Shown in pieces: positions 27,774 to 35,087 of a stretch of 64,000 nucleotides of DNA. Below the pieces are notes generated by a model, which was not told the origin of the DNA, ran no database searches, and saw only the letters and a list, made by a program, of their open reading frames with translations. Position numbers and translations under genes: made by a program. Numbering within the stretch: the stretch's first letter is position 1; the number at the start of each line of letters is the position of its first letter. Origin of the DNA: Akkermansia biwaensis (GTDB taxonomy: Bacteria > Verrucomicrobiota > Verrucomicrobiia > Verrucomicrobiales > Akkermansiaceae); contig NZ_AP025943.1 in the NCBI RefSeq assembly GCF_026072915.1, positions 992,001-1,056,000 of the forward strand. Reading direction: 5' to 3'.

Positions 27774-28805
27774 ATGTCTCCCAAACGACTCGCCAATCCC
27801 CTGCACGGCATTCTGCTGATCGTTCTCTTCTCCTTTTCCGCCTGTTACATTGCGGATTTCCAATGGGTGAAGCACCTTTCCTTCAGCCCGCTGATCGTCG
27901 GCATCGTGCTGGGGATGATTTACGCCAACAGCCTGCGCAACCATCTGCCGAAAACGTGGGTCCCCGGCATTCAGTTCTGCACCAAGCAGGTTTTGAGAAC
28001 GGGCATCGTCCTGTACGGATTCAAGCTGACGTTCCAGAGCGTGATCGACATCGGAGGCGCCGCCCTGCTCATTGACGCGGTCGTCGTGGCCTTCACCATT
28101 TTGCTGGGCGCGGGACTGGGCCGCCTGCTGAAGATGGACCGGGATACGGCCCTGCTGACCTCCATCGGCAGTTCCATTTGCGGAGCCGCCGCCGTGCTGG
28201 GGGCGGAACCCGTCGTGAAAAGCCAGCCGTACAAGGCGGCCGTGGCCGTCTCCACCGTCGTTATCTTCGGGACGCTCTCCATGTTCCTCTATCCGGCCCT
28301 GTTCCGGGCCGGAATGCTGGACCTGACGACGGAACAAATGGGCCTGTTTACGGGAGCCACACTGCATGAAGTGGCGCACGTGGTCGGCGCCGGCAACGCC
28401 ATGGGACAGGCCATTTCAGACCCGGCCATCATCGTCAAGATGATCCGCGTGATGATGCTGGCCCCGGTACTGGTCATCCTGAGCATCATCCTTTCCCGCA
28501 GGGAAGCCGCTGCCGGACAAACGGGGCAAAAACGGAAAATCACCATTCCCTGGTTCGCTTTCCTGTTCCTGGCCGTCATCGGCTTCAATTCCCTGCATCT
28601 GCTGCCTTCCGGCGTTGTAAGCGCCATCAATTCCCTGGATACGTTCCTGCTGACCATGGCCATGACGGCCCTGGGCGCGGAATCCAGCTTTGAGAAGTTC
28701 AAAAAAGCGGGCGCGCGGCCCTTCCTGCTGGCGGCGCTGCTGTACGCGTGGCTCTTCTTCGGCGGCTACTGGCTTGTGAAAGGAATGACGGCCTGGATGG
28801 CCTGA
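27774..28805 (+). CDS. YeiH/UPF0324 family putative anion (sulfate) exporter
   Basis: 343 aa from ATG 27774. About ten membrane helices cover the whole length. Family-typical segments: ADFQWVKHLSFSPLIVGIVL, KQVLRTGIVLYGFKLTFQS, LTSIGSSICGAAAVLGAEPV, GATLHEVAHVVGAGNAMG (with a buried His/Glu) and TMAMTALGAES near the end. The family (PSE/YeiH) is described as putative sulfate exporters; the substrate is not experimentally settled for most members. Lies downstream of a LysR gene, as yeiH does. Translation from the TTG at 27669 would add 35 codons of Pro/His-rich leader and is rejected. Confidence 0.88.
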   Translation: MSPKRLANPLHGILLIVLFSFSACYIADFQWVKHLSFSPLIVGIVLGMIYANSLRNHLPKTWVPGIQFCTKQVLRTGIVLYGFKLTFQSVIDIGGAALLIDAVVVAFTILLGAGLGRLLKMDRDTALLTSIGSSICGAAAVLGAEPVVKSQPYKAAVAVSTVVIFGTLSMFLYPALFRAGMLDLTTEQMGLFTGATLHEVAHVVGAGNAMGQAISDPAIIVKMIRVMMLAPVLVILSIILSRREAAAGQTGQKRKITIPWFAFLFLAVIGFNSLHLLPSGVVSAINSLDTFLLTMAMTALGAESSFEKFKKAGARPFLLAALLYAWLFFGGYWLVKGMTAWMA

Positions 28806-28925
28806 GAAATGCCGTGACATGGTGAAACCGCACTTCCAGCCATCCGCCTCCCCCAACCGCAAAGAATTTTGAATAGCCAAACGGTTTGAAGACGCTATAG
28901 TACACGTACCCAGTTTCTAAAACCA

Positions 28926-29996
28926 ATGGCAACCAAATTATTCATTCCCGGACCCACCGAAGTAGCACCTGAAGTACTCGCCGCCATGAGCGGCCCGATG
29001 ATGGGCCACCGATCCAAGGCGGCCTCCGCCCTGCAGCGCCGCATTTCCGACAATCTGCGCCGCATTCTGCTGACGGAACAGGAAATCCTGCTTTCCACGT
29101 CTTCCGGCACGGGCCTGATGGAAGGCGCCGTGCGCTCCTGCACCGCCAAGCGCGCCGCCATTTTCTCCGTGGGCGCCTTTGGCGACAAATGGTACAAGAT
29201 CGCCACGGGCAACGGCGTCCCCGCCGACATTTTCAAGAGCGAGCTCGGCCAGCCCACCACCCCGGAAATGGTGGACGCCGCCCTGTCCACCGGCAAATAC
29301 GACACGATCTGCATCACGCACAACGAAACTTCCACCGGCATTCAAAACCCGGTGGAAGATATTGCGGAAGTACTCAGAAAGTACCCGGATGTCGTCTGGT
29401 GCATGGATGCCGTCAGCTCCGCCGCGGGTTCCCGCATTGAAACGGACAAGCTGGGCGTGGACGTGCTGGTGACTTCCACCCAGAAGGCGCTGGCCCTGCC
29501 TCCCGGCATGGCCGTCTGCACGCTCTCCCCGAAGGCTTACGAACGCACTGCTTCCGTTCCCAACCGCGGCTGCTATTTTGACCTGCGTTCCATTTACGAC
29601 ACCATCCAGAAGAAGGATTACCAGTACACGAACACCCCGTGCGTTTCCATCATGTACGCCATGGACCTCCAGCTCCAGCGCATCATGCAGGAAGGCGTGG
29701 ACAACCGCTTTGCGCGCCATGAAGCCATGGCCGAGTTCGTGCGCTCCTGGGCGGACGAATATTTCAGCGTTTTCGCCAACCGCGACCACCTTTCCCGCAC
29801 CCTGACGGTGATCAGCAACACGCGCAACATTGACGTAGCCGCGCTGAACAACGCTTTGATCGAACGCGGCATGCAGCTTGGCAACGGTTACGGCGACTTG
29901 AAGAACAAGACGTTCCGCATCGCCCACATGGGCGAACTGACGATGGACGACATGCGTTCCATCACCTCCAACATTGTGGACATCCTCAAGATTTAG
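28926..29996 (+). CDS. Class V aminotransferase, candidate phosphoserine aminotransferase
   Basis: 356 aa PLP enzyme of fold type I, class V (alanine-glyoxylate/serine-pyruvate aminotransferase branch). It begins with FIPGPTEVAPEVLAAMSGPM, typical of that branch. LLSTSSGTGLMEGAVRS is the cofactor phosphate region, CMDAVSSAAGSRIE holds the Asp that contacts the pyridine, and VTSTQKALALPPGMAV has the Schiff-base lysine, Lys187. The neighbouring DUF1015 and serA genes suggest it supplies the 3-phosphohydroxypyruvate to phosphoserine step in place of classical SerC; a glyoxylate-linked activity is the alternative. A perfect 18-bp hairpin follows. Confidence 0.85.
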   Translation: MATKLFIPGPTEVAPEVLAAMSGPMMGHRSKAASALQRRISDNLRRILLTEQEILLSTSSGTGLMEGAVRSCTAKRAAIFSVGAFGDKWYKIATGNGVPADIFKSELGQPTTPEMVDAALSTGKYDTICITHNETSTGIQNPVEDIAEVLRKYPDVVWCMDAVSSAAGSRIETDKLGVDVLVTSTQKALALPPGMAVCTLSPKAYERTASVPNRGCYFDLRSIYDTIQKKDYQYTNTPCVSIMYAMDLQLQRIMQEGVDNRFARHEAMAEFVRSWADEYFSVFANRDHLSRTLTVISNTRNIDVAALNNALIERGMQLGNGYGDLKNKTFRIAHMGELTMDDMRSITSNIVDILKI

Positions 29997-30006
29997 CAAT
30001 CCCACT

Positions 30007-30046
30007 CCGTTCCCTCTTTCCCGGACAGCCGGGAAAGAGGGAACGG
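30007..30046 (+). terminator. Perfect 18-bp hairpin after the aminotransferase gene
   Basis: Arms 30007-30024 (CCGTTCCCTCTTTCCCGG) and 30029-30046 pair without mismatch around an ACAG loop, 11 bp after the stop codon. No T-run follows on either strand, so it may be a Rho-assisted or attenuating structure or an mRNA-stabilising hairpin between the first and second gene of the serine set. Confidence 0.55.
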
Positions 30047-30232
30047 CAACCCGCTTCACAGGGAGAAGATTCTCCCGGATGGGCATTTTCCGGATTCTTC
30101 CATTTTTCCGATTCGGCAGGCTTTCCCGTCCGGCATGCACCGCTGTTCATTGCGGCATGTATTTTGGCGGGGCTTGTTTCCCCCATCCGCTCCCTGTATC
30201 ATCGCCGTCACTCCTAACCGTTCATCTTTTCC

Positions 30233-31486
30233 ATGTCCACTCTCCACCCCTTCCCCGCCCTGCGGCCTCCACGGGATATGGCCGCCCGGGTGTCCTCGCT
30301 GCCCTACGACGTCATGAACCACCGAGAGGCCAAAGAGATGGCCGCCGGAAACGACGCCTCCTTCCTGCACATCTGCCGTTCCGACATTGATACGAGCGAG
30401 GAAGCCATCCATGCCCCGGAAACCTACGCCAGGGCGAAGGAAAATCTGGAGGCCTTCATCCGGAAAGGCTACCTCGTCCGGGACGGCGCACCGTCCTTTT
30501 ACATTTACCGCCAGATCATGTGGGGCCGCGTGCAGACGGGCATCGTCGGCTGCGCCTCCGTGGACGAGTATGCGAACGGCACCATCAAGAAGCATGAACT
30601 GACCCGCAGGGAAAAGGAACTGGACCGCATCGAGCATTTCGATGCCTGTTCCGCGCAGACGGAACCGGTCTTTCTGGCGTACCGGAAGCATGATGGGATT
30701 TCCCGCATCATCCGGGAATGGATCAAATTTCATAAGCCGGAATACGATTTCACCACGGAGGACGGCGTAACCCACATTCTGTGGCCTGTTGCGGAACCCT
30801 CAACCGTTGAGGCCATCCGGAAAGGATTTGAGGAAGTGGAAGCTTTGTACATTGCGGACGGCCACCACCGCACGGCCTCCAGCGCCGCCGTCTCGGCCAG
30901 ACGCCGGAAGGCACACCCGGACTATACGGGGCAGGAAGAATTTAACTACCTGATGGCGGTTGTCTTCTGCGACGAGGACCTGTTCATCATGGATTACAAC
31001 CGCGTCGTGCGCGACCTGAACGGCCTGAGCCGCGACGAGTTCATGGAGAGGCTCCAAACTGTTTTCGACGTGGTCCCCGCCGACACCGTTCCGGGAGAAG
31101 GCTACGCCCCGCGCGCCAAGCATGAATTCGGCATGTATCTGGACGGCCGCTGGCATTCCCTCACCGCCAAACCGGGCACTTTCGACGCGAACCATCCCAT
31201 TGAAAGCCTGGACTGCGCCATCCTCCAGGCCAACCTGCTGGCCCCTATCCTGGGCATTGACGACCCGCGTACCAGCGACCGCATCGACTTCGTGGGCGGC
31301 ATCCGCGGCCTGGGAGAATTGGAACGCCGCTGCGCCGAAGGAATGGCGCTGGCCTTTTCCCTGTATCCCGTCACCATGGACGACCTGTTCCGCGTGGCGG
31401 ACGCCGGGGAAATCATGCCCCCCAAATCCACCTGGTTCGAGCCTAAACTGCGCAGCGGGCTTTTCGTCCACACCATTGAACATTAA
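30233..31486 (+). CDS. DUF1015 family protein in the serine biosynthesis cluster
   Basis: 417 aa. Family-typical segments: RPPRDMAARVSSLPYDVM near the start, RQIMWGRVQTGIVGCASVDE, HELTRREKELDRIEHFDACS, and the diagnostic ALYIADGHHRTASSAA (Asp209-Gly210-His211-His212-Arg213). The DGHHR signature resembles the DGxHR of ParB/sulfiredoxin-fold proteins, which include free-serine kinases (SerK, SbnI). With a candidate phosphoserine aminotransferase upstream and serA 21 bp downstream, a role in serine/phosphoserine metabolism is inferred, possibly serine phosphorylation. The biochemical activity is not established from sequence. Confidence 0.88.
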   Translation: MSTLHPFPALRPPRDMAARVSSLPYDVMNHREAKEMAAGNDASFLHICRSDIDTSEEAIHAPETYARAKENLEAFIRKGYLVRDGAPSFYIYRQIMWGRVQTGIVGCASVDEYANGTIKKHELTRREKELDRIEHFDACSAQTEPVFLAYRKHDGISRIIREWIKFHKPEYDFTTEDGVTHILWPVAEPSTVEAIRKGFEEVEALYIADGHHRTASSAAVSARRRKAHPDYTGQEEFNYLMAVVFCDEDLFIMDYNRVVRDLNGLSRDEFMERLQTVFDVVPADTVPGEGYAPRAKHEFGMYLDGRWHSLTAKPGTFDANHPIESLDCAILQANLLAPILGIDDPRTSDRIDFVGGIRGLGELERRCAEGMALAFSLYPVTMDDLFRVADAGEIMPPKSTWFEPKLRSGLFVHTIEH

Positions 31487-31507
31487 CCCTCCCCTCTCCA
31501 TACCAAC

Positions 31508-33079
31508 ATGAACAAGGTTCTCATTCCCACCAAACTCTCCGACGTAGCGGCCAACACGCTTAAAACGGCAGGATATGAAGTCATTCAGGACGCGGACACG
31601 CCCCTGGACGTACAGGCGGCCAGCCACCCGGATACCGTGGCCCTGATCGTCCGCAGTGAAAAAGTCACTCCGGAAATCATGGACTCCCTCCCCTCCCTGA
31701 AACTGGTGATCCGCGCCGGAGCCGGCTACGACAACATCGACATCGTGTACGCCCGCAAGAAGAATGTGGACGTCATGAACACGCCGGGCGCCAACTCCAA
31801 TGCCGTGGCGGAAGAAGTCATGGCCATGATCCTGGCGTATTACCGCCATCTCGTCCAGGCGGACACCACCACCCGCGCCGGCCTGTGGGAAAAGAAAAAG
31901 TACATGGGCAGCGAGTTGACCAAGAAGACCGTGGGGATCATCGGCCTGGGCAACATCGGCCGCAACCTCGTCAAACGCCTCCAGGGCTTTGAACCCACCC
32001 TGCTGGGGTACGACCACTTCCTGGCCCGCCAGCGCGCCCTGAACATCGGCGTCACGCCCACCAGCATTGAAGACATTTTCTCCCAGTGCGACATCATCAC
32101 CCTGCACGTTCCGGGCGGTCCCTCCACCCACCACATGGTGAATGCGGAACTCATCAGTCGCATGAAGGATGGAGCTGTCCTGATCAACTGCTCCCGCTAC
32201 GGGGTAGTGGATGAAGAAGCCCTGGCCGCCGCAAAAGCCGCCGGCAAAACCATCGGCTACCTGACGGACGTGCATCCCAAGGACGCCGCCGGAGAGAAAC
32301 CCTCCGCCGCCGTAGCGGACCTGCTCCTGCCCCATTTGGGAGCCAATACCAGGGAAGCCAACACCAAGGCCGCCAAACGCGCCGCGGAACAGATGGTAGC
32401 TTATTTCTCCGACGGGGATACCTCCTGCGTGGTCAACGGGGAATCCCCCAACGGCCTCAATCCGGCCCACCTGCAACTGGCCTTCCTGCTGGCCGCCCTG
32501 GCCCGCAAGGCCGGCGGCAACAAACCCATACGCCGCGTGGAATGCACCTTTTACGGCAATCTGCGCGTTTTCCGCAAATGGTTCACCGCCCCCATTCTGG
32601 AAGGGTTGCTGCCGCACGCGGAAAAAGGGCTCATGCCTCCCGCCGCGGAAGAGTCGCTACGGGAACACGGCATTGTCTTCAAGGCCCGGGAACCCAAGGA
32701 CGACAAGCCCTACGAAGACTCCATCACGCTGGACGTGGTCATGGAGGACGAAGGGGAATATTTCAACACCAGTGTGCGCGGCGTCGTGACGGAGGGCATT
32801 CCCATGGTCTCCCGACTGAACAACTTCAACGGCCTGTATGCCGACCTGCGCGGAACGACCATTTTCCTGCACTACAAGGACCGTCCCGGCATCATCGCCA
32901 CCATCGGTTCGGCCCTGTATTCCAACGGCATCAATATCGACAACATCGCCGCCCCGGCCGACCACTCCACCCAGGAAGCCCTGGCCGTCCTCAAAACCAA
33001 CAAGCCCGTTTCCGACGAGTTGCTCAACAAGATTGCCGGAGAGATAGACGCCATAACCGCCTTCTCTCTGGACGTCTGA
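31508..33079 (+). CDS. serA: D-3-phosphoglycerate dehydrogenase with C-terminal ACT domain
   Basis: 523 aa, the long form. It oxidises 3-phosphoglycerate to 3-phosphohydroxypyruvate with NAD, the first step of serine synthesis. NAD-binding GLGNIGRN is at 146-153; NCSRYGVVDEEAL holds the substrate-binding Arg; LLLPHLGANTREA has the catalytic His. After an intervening ASB-type domain, the end (LHYKDRPGIIATIGSALYS) is an ACT domain for serine feedback control. The start ATG lies 21 bp after the DUF1015 stop. A long hairpin terminator follows at 33119. Confidence 0.96.
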   Translation: MNKVLIPTKLSDVAANTLKTAGYEVIQDADTPLDVQAASHPDTVALIVRSEKVTPEIMDSLPSLKLVIRAGAGYDNIDIVYARKKNVDVMNTPGANSNAVAEEVMAMILAYYRHLVQADTTTRAGLWEKKKYMGSELTKKTVGIIGLGNIGRNLVKRLQGFEPTLLGYDHFLARQRALNIGVTPTSIEDIFSQCDIITLHVPGGPSTHHMVNAELISRMKDGAVLINCSRYGVVDEEALAAAKAAGKTIGYLTDVHPKDAAGEKPSAAVADLLLPHLGANTREANTKAAKRAAEQMVAYFSDGDTSCVVNGESPNGLNPAHLQLAFLLAALARKAGGNKPIRRVECTFYGNLRVFRKWFTAPILEGLLPHAEKGLMPPAAEESLREHGIVFKAREPKDDKPYEDSITLDVVMEDEGEYFNTSVRGVVTEGIPMVSRLNNFNGLYADLRGTTIFLHYKDRPGIIATIGSALYSNGINIDNIAAPADHSTQEALAVLKTNKPVSDELLNKIAGEIDAITAFSLDV

Positions 33080-33118
33080 TCCGCAACATGCTTCCGGAAC
33101 CTGTCCGGAATGGCCCCA

Positions 33119-33161
33119 AAAAGACCGTTTTCCTTGATACTGAGGGAGAGCGGTCTTTTCT
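33119..33161 (+). terminator. Intrinsic terminator of the serine cluster
   Basis: AAAAGACCGTTTTCCTT (33119-33135) pairs over 17 positions, with several G-U pairs, with 33143-33159 (ending CGGTCTTTT); 7-nt loop. The T-rich 3' arm gives the U-tract. It starts 39 bp after the serA stop. Confidence 0.75.
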
Positions 33162-33227
33162 CATTTCTGCCTGATTGACAAGAGAGCCTTATTTTTGTAG
33201 TTTTACCCGAATCATTGGAACATTCCC

Positions 33228-34283
33228 ATGCGCTACGTACTTCTCTTGCTGACTATACTGACTGCCGCTCTCTCCGTTTGGTATTACCAACATAAAATCA
33301 CACCGGAAGGAGAGGCCCTGGCCGCCCGGAAACAGACCATGGAAGAAGCAGCCGTGACACTGCAGCAAACCGTCAACGAAAGCCGTACAAAATTGAACAA
33401 CGCCCAGGACGCTACGCGGGACGCGGAGCTGGCGTTGGAAAAATTCCAGGCGCATTACCTGGATAAAAAAAGGCAGCAGTACCAGGAAAATGCCGATGCC
33501 TCCTACCGGAAAGCCATGGAGGACCATCAGGAGGAGGTAAACGATCACAACCAAAAAATGGAACACTTCCGGCAGCGCGCCGCCAAGCAGAGGGAAAGCA
33601 CCAAATCAGCCCGGCAGGAACTGCTCCAGAAAAAAGAGCAGATGAGAGGCCTTCTTGCCAAACTGACAGACAAGCAGCGGAGCATCCAAAAGGAACTGGC
33701 GGATGCGGAACGCGAGGCGGCAAAATCACGGGAAGATTCCAAAACCAAGAAAAAATCTGCCGCCCGTGCCCCTTCCCAGAAAGTCAACACGGAAGCCTTG
33801 CAGGCACAACTGGGCCGCATCCACCAGGCAATCGCCGGCACGAATGAAAAAATCCGCCAGTTGGACGCCGATCTGACGACCCAGGAACAAAAGGCCGTCA
33901 AGCTGGAACTCCGCCTGCAGAACGCCGAGAAAAAATTGACTGAGCAGAAAGATACCGCTCTGGCGGATGACAGGGAGGAAAAAGTGCCGGACATGATGGA
34001 CGTGACGGACGACGATCTGCTGGCAACCGCAGAATACAGGGAACAATCCAAAACCGTCCGGGAAGCATTCGCACGGGCCCAGAAGGAAGAAGCACAGGCT
34101 TCCCATGCCTATGACAGGGCGCGGGCGGCCATGGGGAGAGCCTCCAAAGAGGAACTGGCCGATTTGAACAAGCAGGAAAAGGACCATGCCTCCTTCCAGA
34201 AGCTATTCACGGGAGCCGTTTCCGTCGTCGGATTCATCCTGCTGCTATTCACCGTGGGCGCGTTCCGCCGCAGCAACGGCTGA
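33228..34283 (+). CDS. Coiled-coil membrane protein of unknown function
   Basis: 351 aa. An N-terminal helix (MRYVLLLLTILTAALSVWYY) and a C-terminal helix (FTGAVSVVGFILLLFTVGAF) flank a long charged coiled coil (about 30-320) made of Glu, Lys, Gln and Ala heptads, broken by a basic Ala/Pro-rich piece near 170-190 (KTKKKSAARAPSQK). Both ends in the membrane with the coil on one side suggests a hairpin-like spacer or scaffold. No family recognised. Overlaps nothing; queE begins 58 bp downstream. Confidence 0.7.
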   Translation: MRYVLLLLTILTAALSVWYYQHKITPEGEALAARKQTMEEAAVTLQQTVNESRTKLNNAQDATRDAELALEKFQAHYLDKKRQQYQENADASYRKAMEDHQEEVNDHNQKMEHFRQRAAKQRESTKSARQELLQKKEQMRGLLAKLTDKQRSIQKELADAEREAAKSREDSKTKKKSAARAPSQKVNTEALQAQLGRIHQAIAGTNEKIRQLDADLTTQEQKAVKLELRLQNAEKKLTEQKDTALADDREEKVPDMMDVTDDDLLATAEYREQSKTVREAFARAQKEEAQASHAYDRARAAMGRASKEELADLNKQEKDHASFQKLFTGAVSVVGFILLLFTVGAFRRSNG

Positions 34284-34341
34284 CGGCTCCCGCAGGGAGG
34301 CGTTGACGGATGCGGGGGATATGGTAGTCTCATGCGGCTTG

Positions 34342-35028
34342 ATGATGTTAAAACTGGCCCAGCTTCACGGAGAACCGGAGATCTTCCATTCCATTCAGGG
34401 GGAAGGAGCATCCCAGGGTACGCCCTGTGTTTTCCTGCGCCTGGCGGGGTGTAATCTGGCCTGTTCCTGGTGTGATACGGCCTATTCATGGAACGGCACA
34501 TCCCCGGCTGTGAAGCTTTCCCCTGAAGAGGCGGCGGCGGCCGTCCTCCATTATCCGTGCCGCCGCCTGGTCATCACCGGAGGCGAGCCTCTTGTTCAGC
34601 AAAAGGCCCTTCCCGGGTTGCTCCGGCTGCTTCCGGAACACTTCGTGGAAATGGAAACCAACGGCGCCATCCTGCCGGATGAAGAGTTGCTGCACCATAT
34701 CGGCCAGTTCAACGTTTCCCCCAAGCTTCCCCATTCCGGCAATGATGCCGCCCGAGCCTGGAAACCGGATATTCTGCGCCGTCTGGCGGAAACGAAAAAA
34801 GCCTGGTTCAAATTTGTGGCTTCCTGCGAAGAGGATGTGGCAGGCGTTTTGCGACTGGCACAACAGGCGGGAATACCTACGGAGCGCATCCTCATCATGC
34901 CTCTGGCCGCCAGCCGGGAAGAACTGGACATCATGCGCCCGCGGGTTGTGGCATGGAGCCTGCGCTACGGTCTGCGCTTTTCCGACCGTCTGCACATCGC
35001 CATTTGGGGCAGTAAAAAAGGCGTCTGA
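34342..35028 (+). CDS. queE: 7-carboxy-7-deazaguanine synthase
   Basis: 228 aa radical-SAM enzyme that converts 6-carboxy-tetrahydropterin to 7-carboxy-7-deazaguanine in queuosine/preQ0 synthesis. The Fe-S cluster motif is AGCNLACSWCDT (Cys37, Cys41, Cys44), preceded by the QueE hallmark FHSIQGEGASQGTPCVFLR, and followed by VITGGEPLVQQ and METNGAILP. Start: ATG-ATG at 34342/34345 matches the family N-terminus; longer upstream frames overlap the preceding gene. The last codons overlap the hairpin terminator of the convergent rho gene. queA, acting later in the same pathway, is at 45922. Confidence 0.94.
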   Translation: MMLKLAQLHGEPEIFHSIQGEGASQGTPCVFLRLAGCNLACSWCDTAYSWNGTSPAVKLSPEEAAAAVLHYPCRRLVITGGEPLVQQKALPGLLRLLPEHFVEMETNGAILPDEELLHHIGQFNVSPKLPHSGNDAARAWKPDILRRLAETKKAWFKFVASCEEDVAGVLRLAQQAGIPTERILIMPLAASREELDIMRPRVVAWSLRYGLRFSDRLHIAIWGSKKGV

Positions 35029-35064
35029 CCGGATTTCAGTATTTTCCGAAATCGGACGGACGCC
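35014..35064 (-). terminator. Intrinsic terminator of rho, overlapping the end of queE
   Basis: On the minus strand GGCGTC, then CCGATTTC, a 10-nt loop, GAAATCCGG and GACGCC form a two-part stem followed by TTTTTT. In plus coordinates the arms are 35020-35025 and 35059-35064, with the A-run at 35014-35019 inside the last queE codons. On the plus strand no T-run follows, so it acts mainly on rho. Confidence 0.8.
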
Positions 35065-35087
35065 GTAAAAAAGAAGATATTGGTTCC

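Noticed and set aside
28938-30140. Minus-strand frame of 400 codons opposite the aminotransferase
   Set aside because: Shadow frame; the plus strand has all PLP-enzyme motifs.
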